A program made the position numbers and the translations under genes. DNA of 53,915 nt from an uncultured Bacteroidales bacterium (lineage in GTDB: Bacteria; Bacteroidota; Bacteroidia; Bacteroidales; FEN-979), in assembly GCA_903828645.1 (NCBI GenBank), contig CAIKNA010000125.1:1-53915 (forward strand), given 5' to 3'. This document shows positions 34,200 through 42,536 of the stretch, piece by piece. Numbering within the stretch: the stretch's first letter is position 1; every line of letters starts with the position of its first letter. The notes below the pieces were generated by a model. That model saw only the letters and a program-made list of their open reading frames with translations. It was not told the origin of the DNA and made no database searches.

Positions 34200-34222
34200 T
34201 ATCCGGTTAAAATGAACCCGCC

Positions 34223-35890
34223 TTGAAATTCCGAAAATCTCACTTGCTCCTGTTAAGCCTGCTCTCCGGGGCGCTCCTCTCGCTTGGATGGCCCGAACGG
34301 GGTTTCCCCGGGCTGCTTTTCATCGGGCTGGTTCCGCTGCTGACGGTCGAGGACCAGGTGATCAGGCACCCGGAGCGGTTCATCAAATTCAGCGTCCTGT
34401 TCTATTCGTATCCCGGGTTTCTCCTCTGGAACCTGCTCACCACCTGGTGGATCGTAAATTCCACGTTCGTGGGTGCAGCGATGGCCATCGTGCTGAATTC
34501 TCTTTTCATGTCCATTGTTTTCCAGGCTTTTCACTGGACCAGGAAGAAATTAAACAGCCCCGCCGCCGGCTATGCAGCCCTCCTCTCCTACTGGATAGCC
34601 TTCGAGTACCTCCACCTTAACTGGGATCTCAACTGGCCCTGGCTCAACCTTGGAAATGGTTTTGCCACTTACTACAAGTGGGTACAGTGGTATGAATATA
34701 CAGGAGCCGTCGGGGGAACCGTGTGGGTGCTTGTTGGCAATGTACTGGTATTCAGACTGATATTAAATGTGCAAAATGCAAAATGCAAAATGCAAAATGC
34801 AAAACCAGTTCAAAATTCAAAATTCGTTGTTCAATATTCGATATTCCTTTTTTCCTGGCTTGCAATCCCGCTGCTGCTTTCATTCTATATCTACTCAAAC
34901 TACACCGAACAAAAACACCCCGTCAGATTCGTGGTAGTCCAGCCAAACATCGATCCCTACTCCGAGCAGTATAGTCTTCCTCCTCAGGTAGTGATTAAAA
35001 AGATCATGGACCTGGCGGTGCCTGCCATCGACAGCACGACCAATTTCCTGGTGGCGCCCGAATCGGCCATCCAGGAGGATATGTGGGAAAACGACCTTCG
35101 TAATTTTGCAAGCATCCGGCTGCTAAAGCAGGCAATCGCACCCTGGCCAAGGCTGAACATGCTTATCGGGGGTTCCACCCATTACCAGCTGGCCCCTGGT
35201 GAACCGCTCAAACGCTGGGCCCGGAAATTCACCGATACCGACGGACATTACTACGCCTACAATGCAGCCATCATGCTCAACAGCCGCGATTCGCTGCAGC
35301 TGTACCACAAATCAAAACTGACTCCGGGTGTCGAAATCCTTCCCTCTTTCAAAGGATTCAAATGGCTCGAAAAATTCGCCATCAACCTTGGCGGAACAGT
35401 GGGGAGCCTCGGCCAGGACTCCACCAGGAAAGTCTATACAACAGTCGGCACAGTGAAGGTGGGTCCCGCCATCTGCTATGAGTCGATCTTCGGCGAATTT
35501 TTTGCGGAGTTTGTCAGGAACGGCGCACAAATCATGATCATCATCACCAACGACGGATGGTGGGGCAACACGGCCGGGCACAGGCAACACTTCTCATTCG
35601 CCCACCTGCGTGCCATCGAAACCCGGCGCAGCATAGCCCGTTCGGCAAACACAGGCATTTCCGCTTTCATCGACCAGCGGGGCGATGCAAGCCAGCCATC
35701 AGCCTACTGGGTGCCCGCCGTCATTAAGGGAACCCTGAACGCGAATGACCGGCTTACCTTTTACGTAAAACATGGCGATTTTATCGCCAGGTTCATGTCG
35801 TACCTGGCAGGATTGTTCATTGTAATGGCAATTGTATTGGCGGTGGGACCCCACCCCCGTCCCCTCCCCAAAAAGGGAGGGGAGACTTAA
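34223..35890 (+). CDS. lnt: Apolipoprotein N-acyltransferase
   Basis: 555 residues from a TTG start (MKFRKSHLLLLSLLSGALLS); an ATG 11 nt upstream is out of frame and soon stops. It adds the third acyl chain to lipoproteins in the inner membrane. N-terminal membrane spans run to about residue 225, followed by a nitrilase-type domain with the triad E280 (VAPESAIQED), K363 (YHKSKLTPGVE) and C418 (VGPAICYES). Near residues 183-208 an in-frame tract encoded by heptad repeats (QNAKCKMQNAKPVQNSKF) lies in the loop before the last N-terminal span. The C-terminus (GPHPRPLPKKGGET) is encoded by a GC-rich palindrome, and the stop falls in an ACTTAAA heptad. It is somewhat longer than typical (about 500-520) because of these additions. 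Confidence 0.95.
   Translation: MKFRKSHLLLLSLLSGALLSLGWPERGFPGLLFIGLVPLLTVEDQVIRHPERFIKFSVLFYSYPGFLLWNLLTTWWIVNSTFVGAAMAIVLNSLFMSIVFQAFHWTRKKLNSPAAGYAALLSYWIAFEYLHLNWDLNWPWLNLGNGFATYYKWVQWYEYTGAVGGTVWVLVGNVLVFRLILNVQNAKCKMQNAKPVQNSKFVVQYSIFLFSWLAIPLLLSFYIYSNYTEQKHPVRFVVVQPNIDPYSEQYSLPPQVVIKKIMDLAVPAIDSTTNFLVAPESAIQEDMWENDLRNFASIRLLKQAIAPWPRLNMLIGGSTHYQLAPGEPLKRWARKFTDTDGHYYAYNAAIMLNSRDSLQLYHKSKLTPGVEILPSFKGFKWLEKFAINLGGTVGSLGQDSTRKVYTTVGTVKVGPAICYESIFGEFFAEFVRNGAQIMIIITNDGWWGNTAGHRQHFSFAHLRAIETRRSIARSANTGISAFIDQRGDASQPSAYWVPAVIKGTLNANDRLTFYVKHGDFIARFMSYLAGLFIVMAIVLAVGPHPRPLPKKGGET
34770..34846 (+). repeat. Composite heptad tract inside lnt
   Basis: Five exact TGCAAAA units (34770-34804), two TTCAAAA units and a partial (34809-34825), then GTTGTTC, AATATTC, GATATTC (34826-34846). 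Three heptad families are joined in one in-frame tract. The first matches the mutY-hup block, and the last is the complement of the cysS-end family. Confidence 0.9.
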
Positions 35891-35913
35891 AACTTAACCA
35901 CTTAAAACTTAAG
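35861..35913 (+). repeat. GC-rich palindrome followed by ACTTAAA heptads at the end of lnt
   Basis: CCCCTCCCC, five A, GGGAGGGG (35861-35882), then GAG and ACTTAAA, ACTTAAC, C, ACTTAAA, ACTTAAG. The lnt stop TAA (35888-35890) is within the first ACTTAAA. The palindrome and its GAGACTT flank match the insertion in cysS. Confidence 0.85.
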
Positions 35914-35978
35914 GGGGGGCGAGAGCGACGCCAAAATGTAAAGAATGTTCGACAAATACTGATAACACGGAATAACCA

Positions 35979-36575
35979 ATGAACAAAGAAGCAAAAACAT
36001 CAGTTCCTATCAACGCACTTTCCAGGACCAGGTGGAGCCCCCGGGCTTTTCTCGACAAACCGGTGGAACAAGAAAAACTGGCGAGCCTGTTTGAGGCTGC
36101 CCGCTGGGCTGCATCCGGGGGCAATGAACAGCCCTGGCGGTTTATTATCGGGCTCCACCACGATGAGACATGGCAGCAGATATTCTCAACCCTGTTTGAA
36201 GGCAACCAGGAATGGAACAGGAATGTTCCAGTGCTGATCCTCTCCATCGGGTACAGGATATCCTCCTGGGATGGAAATATCAGTCCGTTTTACCAGTACG
36301 ATGCCGGCCAGGCAGTGGCACACCTGAGCATTGAGGCAATGAACCAGGGACTTCATGTGCACCAGATGGGCGGCTTTTCGGGAGATAAAGCCAGGGATCT
36401 GTTTGAGATTCCTGAAGATTACCAACCTCTTACGGTCATAGCCGCCGGTTATCTGGGTGATGCCGGTTCCCTGCCCGAAAAACTGAAACAACGGGAACTC
36501 GAGGAGCGGCAGCGCAAGGAGTTGGGCGAAATCGTTTTCACCGGAAAATTCGGAACTTCAGCACATATCTTTTAA
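35979..36575 (+). CDS. Nitroreductase-family protein
   Basis: 198 residues. SRTRWSPRAFLDKPVEQEKL at the start is the FMN phosphate-binding region (R-x-S-x-R), and AARWAASGGNEQPWRFI is the second FMN contact, both typical of nitroreductases. YQYDAGQAVAHLSIEAMNQG and HVHQMGGF match the dimer and substrate pocket. Probably an FMN-dependent NAD(P)H oxidoreductase acting as a homodimer in the cytoplasm; substrate unknown. It lies 88 nt after lnt and 66 nt before the M28-type gene, with GC-rich palindromic sequence between them, so operon membership is uncertain. Confidence 0.93.
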   Translation: MNKEAKTSVPINALSRTRWSPRAFLDKPVEQEKLASLFEAARWAASGGNEQPWRFIIGLHHDETWQQIFSTLFEGNQEWNRNVPVLILSIGYRISSWDGNISPFYQYDAGQAVAHLSIEAMNQGLHVHQMGGFSGDKARDLFEIPEDYQPLTVIAAGYLGDAGSLPEKLKQRELEERQRKELGEIVFTGKFGTSAHIF

Positions 36576-36586
36576 TTTTAAACTAC

Positions 36587-36632
36587 CACCTCTCTCTCCT
36601 CCTTTTTTACCGGGGGGCCGGGGGTGAGGTAA
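36587..36632. repeat. Degenerate copy of the GC-rich palindromic element
   Basis: CTCTCTCCTCC, a T tract, then CCGGGGGGCCGGGGGTGAGG. Composition and layout match the palindromes at 19045, 35861 and 37641, but the arms are imperfect. It lies between the nitroreductase and M28-type genes. Confidence 0.45.
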
Positions 36633-36641
36633 ACAGATCCC

Positions 36642-37640
36642 ATGAAATATATAACCCTGATCACCATCGCCCTGGCCGTCATGGCCGTCAGCTGCAACCA
36701 GCCCGCAAAAAAGGAAACTTCGAAACAGGATTCCGTGGCCAAAGGCCCCAGGGTCAGTGTACCAGCTTTTAACGAGGATTCAGCTTACCTGTCGTGTAAA
36801 ACACAGCTGGCCTTTGGCCCGCGGGTACCCAACACCCCTGCGCACGATAAATGCGCGGATTACCTCATCGCTAAAATGAAATCCTATACTGAACATGTGA
36901 TTGTGCAGAAAGGGGAGGTGTATGCCTACAATAAAACGGCCTTGAAATTCAAGAACATCATAGGAAGCTGGAAGCCGGAGACCAACAACCGCATCCTGCT
37001 TTGCGCCCATTGGGATTCACGACCTTTCGCGGATCACGACCCCGACAAAAAAAACTGGCGCAAACCTGTGGATGCCGCCAATGACGGTGCCAGCGGGATC
37101 GGCATTTTGCTGGAGGTGGCCCGGCAGCTGAGCCTGGCAAACCCTCCCATCGGGGTTGACATTATCCTGTTCGACGTGGAAGATTACGGTCCTCCCCAGG
37201 ACCAGACCGTTGAAAATTCCGAACAATACTGGGGCCAGGGAGCACAATACTGGGCTGCAAATCCGCATAAAACCGATTATGTTGCCAAATACGGCATCCT
37301 GCTCGACATGGTCGGCGCAAAGGATGCCACTTTCCTCATGGAAGGGGTCTCGATGGAATATGCCGCAGATATTGTAAAATCCGTTTGGTCCACTGGAAGC
37401 CGGATCGGGTACTCTTCGTACTTTCTATTTGAAAAAGGGGGCTACGTCACCGACGATCATGTGCCCCTCAACAAGATCAGGAACATTCCGACCATCGACC
37501 TGATCCACCTCGATAAAAACACCGAATCCGGTTTTTATCCTTACTGGCATACCACAGGCGATACTTTTGACAAAATCGATAAAAACACCTTGAAGGTGGT
37601 CGGGCAAACGTTGCTGACAGTCATTTTCGAAGAGAAATAG
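36642..37640 (+). CDS. Lipoprotein M28-family peptidase / glutaminyl cyclase-like
   Basis: 332 residues. Lipoprotein signal MKYITLITIALAVMAVSC. The zinc-binding fold of M28 aminopeptidases and bacterial-type glutaminyl cyclases is visible: CAHWDSRPFAD, DAANDGASGIGILLEVARQL (D-G-A-S-G), ILFDVEDYGPPQ and a late histidine in YPYWHTTGDTFDKID. The DVEDYG pattern and length fit glutaminyl-peptide cyclotransferases of Bacteroidota, which cyclise N-terminal glutamine of exported proteins. This is notable because several exported proteins here have Gln after the signal cleavage site. An aminopeptidase role cannot be excluded. Confidence 0.88.
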   Translation: MKYITLITIALAVMAVSCNQPAKKETSKQDSVAKGPRVSVPAFNEDSAYLSCKTQLAFGPRVPNTPAHDKCADYLIAKMKSYTEHVIVQKGEVYAYNKTALKFKNIIGSWKPETNNRILLCAHWDSRPFADHDPDKKNWRKPVDAANDGASGIGILLEVARQLSLANPPIGVDIILFDVEDYGPPQDQTVENSEQYWGQGAQYWAANPHKTDYVAKYGILLDMVGAKDATFLMEGVSMEYAADIVKSVWSTGSRIGYSSYFLFEKGGYVTDDHVPLNKIRNIPTIDLIHLDKNTESGFYPYWHTTGDTFDKIDKNTLKVVGQTLLTVIFEEK

Positions 37641-37687
37641 CCCCACCCCTGCCCCTCCCCCTTGGGGGAGGGTAGGGAGGGGGTGGG
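37641..37687. repeat. GC-rich palindrome between two convergent stop codons
   Basis: CCCCACCC, CTGCCCCTCCCCC, TT, GGGGGAGGGTAGGG, AGGGGGTGGG. It fills the entire 47-nt gap between the M28-type stop and the phoH stop. It could form a strong hairpin and end transcription from both sides, although it lacks T-tracts. It belongs to the family seen in cysS and lnt. Confidence 0.75.
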
Positions 37688-39025
37688 TCAGAGCATTTCG
37701 TTGGCCAGGTTCGCCAGTTCAGACCGTTCGCCCTTTTCAAGCCGGATATGCGCATAAATGGCGTGCTTTTTAACCTTGTCGATCAGGGTCGACAGGCCGT
37801 TTGACTGGGCATCGAGATAAGGGGTGTCAATCTGGTAAATATCCCCGGTGAAGATGATCTTGGTATTCTCCCCTGCACGGGTGATGATGGTCTTTACCTC
37901 GTGGGGCGTAAGGTTCTGTGCCTCATCCACGATGAAGCACACATTTGAAATACTCCGTCCCCTGATATAAGCCAGGGGTGTTATCACCAGTTTTTCATTT
38001 TCAACCGCCTCGGTAAGCACCTTGTATTCCTTGTCCTTTTCGCCGAACTGGCTCTGGATGAATTTCAGGTTATCCCAGAGTGGCTGCATGTATGGATCGA
38101 GTTTCGATTTTATATCGCCTGGCAGGAATCCAAGATCCTTATTGCTCAGCGGCACGATGGGCCTAGCCAGGTAGATTTGTTTGAAGTTACGCTTCTGTTC
38201 AAGCGCCCCTGCCAGTGCCAGCAGTGTTTTCCCGGTACCGGCGATGCCCTGCAAGGTGACCAGTTTCACGTCGGGGTTTAAAATCGCATGAAGTGCGAAC
38301 ACCTGTTCGGCATTGCGCGGGTTGATCTTGTAACATCCCTTTTTTTCAATTTTCTCTATCCGTTCGGTCTGTGGATTATAAAACGCAAGGACGGAACTTT
38401 TACCATTTTTCAGGATAAAATAGTGATTGGGGATCGGGTTTTTGATTCCCAGATCCTCCGGCATGCACCACCCGGCATCGTAAATGAGGTCGATGATTGT
38501 TTTATCCATCCCCTCCAGCAGGGTTTTACCGGAGTACAATCCCTCCACATCCTTGATCTTGCCGGTTTCAAAATCCTCGGCAGCGATGTTGAGTGATTTG
38601 GCCTTCAACCGCAGGTTTACATCCTTGGAAACCAGGATGGTCTTTTTTCCCGGGTTCTCTGCCATCACCACCAGGGCCGCGTTCAGGATGCGATGGTCGG
38701 GCTTGTTTTCGCCAAACACCTTAACGGCATCAAGCTCGCTCTGTTCGTTCATCACCACCTTGAACCTGCCTCCCCTGGGCATCCCGAGAGATCTCCATTT
38801 GGTCAGAACGGCTTTGTCAGACAGCCGATCGATGATCCGGATGAATTCACGCGCCTCGAAATTGATGTTGTCGTTCCCCTTTTTGAAGTTGTCAAGCTCT
38901 TCCAGCACCGTGATCGGGATGGCTACATCATTGTCGTCAAAGCTGCGGATTGCATTATGGTTGTATAAGATTACAGAGGTGTCGAGAACAAAGATCTTCC
39001 TGGTTTTGAGGTTCTTTTTCACCAT
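37688..39025 (-). CDS. PhoH-family ATPase with N-terminal PIN domain
   Basis: 445 residues. The first 140 or so residues form a PIN nuclease-like domain (KIFVLDTSVILYNHNAI, ITVLEELDNFKKG, ILVSKDVNLRLKAKS with the acidic residues of the active site). The C-terminal half is a PhoH P-loop domain: Walker A GIAGTGKTLLAL, Walker B in NVCFIVDEAQNL, then IIFTGDIYQIDTPYLD. This YlaK/PhoH2-like layout is widespread and thought to be an RNA helicase-nuclease. It lies 4 nt after a 171-residue unknown gene on the same strand; the pair form an operon. Confidence 0.93.
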   Translation of the reverse strand: MVKKNLKTRKIFVLDTSVILYNHNAIRSFDDNDVAIPITVLEELDNFKKGNDNINFEAREFIRIIDRLSDKAVLTKWRSLGMPRGGRFKVVMNEQSELDAVKVFGENKPDHRILNAALVVMAENPGKKTILVSKDVNLRLKAKSLNIAAEDFETGKIKDVEGLYSGKTLLEGMDKTIIDLIYDAGWCMPEDLGIKNPIPNHYFILKNGKSSVLAFYNPQTERIEKIEKKGCYKINPRNAEQVFALHAILNPDVKLVTLQGIAGTGKTLLALAGALEQKRNFKQIYLARPIVPLSNKDLGFLPGDIKSKLDPYMQPLWDNLKFIQSQFGEKDKEYKVLTEAVENEKLVITPLAYIRGRSISNVCFIVDEAQNLTPHEVKTIITRAGENTKIIFTGDIYQIDTPYLDAQSNGLSTLIDKVKKHAIYAHIRLEKGERSELANLANEML

Positions 39026-39029
39026 ATGC

Positions 39030-39545
39030 TCAGTTCATTTCAAGTTCGATCGTCATATCCTGCGGGGCGGTATTGTTCCCTCCGAAATAGGGAAAAAGCC
39101 GGAAACAGAGTTTCGGATCGGAATTGACATTGTCCATCCTGATGGTTACATCATTTACGGTGATGAAATAGCTGTTGTCCCTGCTTTCGATTTTCCCGGT
39201 GATGGTGTCCTGGACATGGACCGATTTGATAAAAGCTGAGGTGAACTTCGGGTCCGTCTTTTTTTCATCATAGGTATACCCGAATACCTTGATCATTCCC
39301 TGGTTTTCAAAATCGGGGACCCAGGTAAGGCGCACGGAGTTGCTATGGAGGTTGGCCCCAAAGCCGATGCCGGCCAGCTTATTCTGGTCATAATCATCAT
39401 TGTTGCGCGGCGGGGCCCACCAGCACTCCGGGCGAAAAACAAACCGCAGAGACATGGTTTTGATCCCCCATCCAATGGAACCGATTTTTTCAAAAATGCT
39501 CATCGAAGCATAATGATTTCCCTTTTTAATCAGATAAAATCTCAT
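39030..39545 (-). CDS. Conserved hypothetical protein upstream of phoH
   Basis: 171 residues. No signal peptide or membrane span. It is rich in aromatic and charged residues (SLRFVFRPECWWAPPRNNDD, SVRLTWVPDFENQGMIKVFG, DNSYFITVNDVTIRM, MTIELEMN) and probably a beta-sandwich. I do not recognise the family. The ATG is preceded by a good promoter (39562-39590), and the gene is followed after 4 nt by the phoH-type gene, suggesting a linked role. It is divergent from polA. Confidence 0.7.
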   Translation of the reverse strand: MRFYLIKKGNHYASMSIFEKIGSIGWGIKTMSLRFVFRPECWWAPPRNNDDYDQNKLAGIGFGANLHSNSVRLTWVPDFENQGMIKVFGYTYDEKKTDPKFTSAFIKSVHVQDTITGKIESRDNSYFITVNDVTIRMDNVNSDPKLCFRLFPYFGGNNTAPQDMTIELEMN

Positions 39546-39561
39546 GGCGGCCTTTTTTTGT

Positions 39562-39590
39562 CAAAGTTACATTCAAAGTTTAAAAACAAA
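39562..39590 (-). promoter_or_regulatory. Promoter of the hypothetical gene / phoH operon
   Basis: Minus strand TTTG, 17 bases, then TAACTTTG. Good match to the Bacteroidota consensus; leader of about 12 nt before the ATG at 39545. Confidence 0.6.
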
Positions 39591-39644
39591 AAATTTACGT
39601 TAATTTTATGCACCCGTAAAAATACAATTAATTCAATGCACTAA

Positions 39645-42536
39645 ATGGAGCAACCGACAAAAAAACTCTTCCTCCTTGATGCCATGGCCCTGATTTACAG
39701 GGCTTATTTTGCGTTCAACAAAAACCCCAGGATGAGTTCCAAGGGGGTGAACACCTCGGCAGTCTTCGGTTTTGCCAATGTGCTGCTCGATTTGCTGAAG
39801 AAGGAAAAACCCACGCACATTGGCGTGGCCTTCGATACCATGGCCCCCACGGTAAGAAAAGTTGGCTTTGAAGCCTACAAGGCGCATCGCCAGGAAACCC
39901 CCGAGGATATCATCAATTCGCTTCCCTATATTCATGAACTTATCGAGGGTTTTAACATCCCAACATTGTTTGTCGACGGTTACGAGGCCGACGATGTGAT
40001 CGGAACCCTGGCAAAACAGGCCGAAAAGCATGGGTTTGTAACCTACATGATGACCTCAGATAAAGATTTCGGGCAGCTGGTAAGCGACCGGACCTTCATT
40101 TACAAGCCCGGAAAATTCGGCAGCGATGTGGAGATATTGGGAGTAAAGGAGGTGTGTGAAAAATTCAGCATCAAAAGGCCTGAACAGGTCATCGACATCC
40201 TCGGACTGTGGGGCGATGCTGCCGACAATATCCCCGGAATCCCCGGCGTAGGCGAGGTGATTGCAAAAAAGCTGCTCGCCGAATTTGACTCGGTCGAAAA
40301 CCTCATTGCCAACGCCGGCAAGATCGGAAATGAAAAACTGCGCCAGAAGGTCATCACTTTCAGCGAACAGGCCCTGATGTCGAAACAGCTGGCCACCATC
40401 ATCCTCGATGTTCCCATCGAATTCGATGAAACCAAACTCATCATGGAGCATCCGGATGAAGTCCGGCTGAAAAAACTCTTCGATGAACTGGAGTTCCGCA
40501 CTTTTTCCCAGAGACTTTCCACTTTTTTGTCCGGGCAAAACGATGAGAAACCGGATGTCGGAATTCAAAAGGCAAAAGGCAAAAGGCAGAGCGAGTCTGA
40601 GGGTCAATTACCGGTGCAGGACCTCTTTTCGGGTGAACCGGATTCTTTCCGATCGTCACCGGTGATGAGAGATGACAATTCTCCCGCGACCGGTGACCAA
40701 TTATCCGGTGCTTCAACGGGGTTCAGCAACATTGAATCCACCCCGCATGCATATCTCCTTGCCGATACTCCGGAAAAGCTGTCTGCCCTGGTCTCAGATC
40801 TTGAAAAGCAGGACTCTTTCTGCTTTGATACGGAGACCACCGGGATAAATCCAAACACGGCAGAACTTGTAGGGATGTCATTTTCCTGGCACCAGCACCA
40901 GGCGTATTACGTACCTCTTCCGGATATATACAATGAGGCGATGGCCATTGTTTCCAGGTTCAAACCCGTCCTCGAAAACGAAAAGATCCAGAAGATCGGC
41001 CAGAACCTGAAATTCGACATATCGATCCTGAAATGGTACGATGTTGTGGTGAAGGGGCCGCTCTTTGATACCATGCTGGCACATTATCTCATCCAGCCCG
41101 ACATGCGGCACGGCATGGACCTTCTTGCCGAGACTTACCTGAGTTACAAGCCGGTGGCCATCGAGGAGCTGATCGGGAAAAAAGGGCTTAACCAGCTCAG
41201 CATGCGTTCGGTCGATGTTGAAACCGTAAAGGAGTATGCCGCTGAAGATGCAGATGTAACCTTTCAGTTAAAACAGGTTTTCGAGCCCATGCTCAGGGAA
41301 ACCGACACCCGCGAACTCTTCGACAAAATCGAAGTCCCGTTGATCCCGGTGCTCGCCTCCATGGAGGCTGAAGGGGTAAAAATCGATTCGCAAACCCTCA
41401 ATGAATACGCCGCCGAACTGGAAAAAGAGATCAGGATCCTCGAGTCCTCCATTCACGAGGATGCAGGAATAACCTTCAATGTTTCTTCGCCGAAACAACT
41501 TGGCGAAATTCTCTACACCCGGTTGCGGATCGTCGAAAATCCGAAACAAACCAAAACAAAACAATTCAGCACCAGCGAAGATGTACTTGCAAAGATGGAA
41601 CACAAACATCCCATTGTACGCAAAATCCTGGAATACCGTTCTCTGACCAAATTAAAGTCGACTTATGTCGATGTTCTTCCTACCCTCATCAACCCGCGCG
41701 ACGGCAGGGTGCACACTTCCTACAACCAGGCTGTGGCCTCCACCGGCCGGCTGAGTTCCAACAATCCTAATCTTCAGAATATCCCGATCAGGACCGAGCG
41801 GGGGCGTGAGATCCGAAAGGCATTCGTGCCCCGCAATGACAACTACCTGCTGCTCTCTGCCGACTATTCCCAGATCGAACTCCGCATCATTGCCCACCTG
41901 AGCCGGGATGCCGGGATGATCGAAGATTTCAACCTGGGGCTCGATATTCACGCAGCAACGGCTGCAAAAGTTTACGGAATTCCCCTCGGGGAGGTAACGA
42001 AGGAGATGCGGCGAAACGCCAAAATGGTCAACTTCGGGATCATCTATGGAATTTCCGCTTTTGGCCTTTCAGAGCGGCTTAACATTGCCCGGAAAGAGGC
42101 CGCTGACATCATCCACCAGTATTTTGTGAAGTACCCGGATATCAAAACCTATATGGATAGCACCATTGAATCGGCCCGTAAGCATGGATATGTCGAAACC
42201 ATGATGAAACGCCGCCGCTACCTGCGCGACATCACTTCGGGGAATGCGACGATCCGCAGTTTTGCCGAACGCAACGCCATCAACGCCCCAATCCAGGGAA
42301 CTGCAGCCGATATGATCAAAATTGCCATGATACGGATTTTCAATGAAATGGAGCGGTTGCAAATGAAATCGCGGATGATCCTGCAGGTTCATGACGAATT
42401 AATTTTCGATGTGCATAAGGATGAAACGGAAACGCTCAAACCCATCGTCGTACAGGGGATGCAGAATGCAATTCACCTGGATGTACCGGTGCTGGTGGAG
42501 ATGAATACCGGGAAAAACTGGCTGGAGGCGCATTGA
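39645..42536 (+). CDS. polA: DNA polymerase I with proofreading exonuclease
   Basis: 963 residues. The 5'-nuclease domain occupies about 1-290 (FLLDAMALIYRAYFAF, YEADDVIGTLAKQA, SDKDFGQLVSDR and the helix-three-turn-helix GDAADNIPGIPGVGEV). The 3'-5' exonuclease follows at about 375-560 with its acidic residues intact: FDTETTG (D395), IGQNLKFDISI and EYAAEDADVTFQL. The polymerase domain has motif A LLSADYSQIELRIIAHLSRD, motif B RRNAKMVNFGIIYGISAFG and motif C QVHDELIFDV. The linker between the first two domains (about 300-370) is long and low-complexity, and starts with an in-frame CAAAAGG heptad tract coding KAKGKR. The stop is followed at once by a GTGAC heptad block. Confidence 0.97.
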   Translation: MEQPTKKLFLLDAMALIYRAYFAFNKNPRMSSKGVNTSAVFGFANVLLDLLKKEKPTHIGVAFDTMAPTVRKVGFEAYKAHRQETPEDIINSLPYIHELIEGFNIPTLFVDGYEADDVIGTLAKQAEKHGFVTYMMTSDKDFGQLVSDRTFIYKPGKFGSDVEILGVKEVCEKFSIKRPEQVIDILGLWGDAADNIPGIPGVGEVIAKKLLAEFDSVENLIANAGKIGNEKLRQKVITFSEQALMSKQLATIILDVPIEFDETKLIMEHPDEVRLKKLFDELEFRTFSQRLSTFLSGQNDEKPDVGIQKAKGKRQSESEGQLPVQDLFSGEPDSFRSSPVMRDDNSPATGDQLSGASTGFSNIESTPHAYLLADTPEKLSALVSDLEKQDSFCFDTETTGINPNTAELVGMSFSWHQHQAYYVPLPDIYNEAMAIVSRFKPVLENEKIQKIGQNLKFDISILKWYDVVVKGPLFDTMLAHYLIQPDMRHGMDLLAETYLSYKPVAIEELIGKKGLNQLSMRSVDVETVKEYAAEDADVTFQLKQVFEPMLRETDTRELFDKIEVPLIPVLASMEAEGVKIDSQTLNEYAAELEKEIRILESSIHEDAGITFNVSSPKQLGEILYTRLRIVENPKQTKTKQFSTSEDVLAKMEHKHPIVRKILEYRSLTKLKSTYVDVLPTLINPRDGRVHTSYNQAVASTGRLSSNNPNLQNIPIRTERGREIRKAFVPRNDNYLLLSADYSQIELRIIAHLSRDAGMIEDFNLGLDIHAATAAKVYGIPLGEVTKEMRRNAKMVNFGIIYGISAFGLSERLNIARKEAADIIHQYFVKYPDIKTYMDSTIESARKHGYVETMMKRRRYLRDITSGNATIRSFAERNAINAPIQGTAADMIKIAMIRIFNEMERLQMKSRMILQVHDELIFDVHKDETETLKPIVVQGMQNAIHLDVPVLVEMNTGKNWLEAH
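40566..40586 (+). repeat. Three CAAAAGG heptads in the polA linker
   Basis: Three exact units, 21 nt, hence seven codons (QKAKGKR) with frame preserved. It lies just after the 5'-nuclease domain. Confidence 0.85.

Larger units (their letters stand above)
33774..34222. other. Gene-poor region between mntA and lnt
   Basis: 449 bases without a supported gene. It holds the second 59-bp repeat (33889-33947), a CCGGCGAATGCTGGTC segment near 33977 that resembles IS21-type end sequences, and GGAAGGCGGT at 34113-34122, which is the reverse complement of ACCGCCTTCC found in the 59-bp repeat. A TACTTTTG box at 34192 probably serves lnt. A 61-codon frame near 33965 looks like non-coding remnant. Confidence 0.6.
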
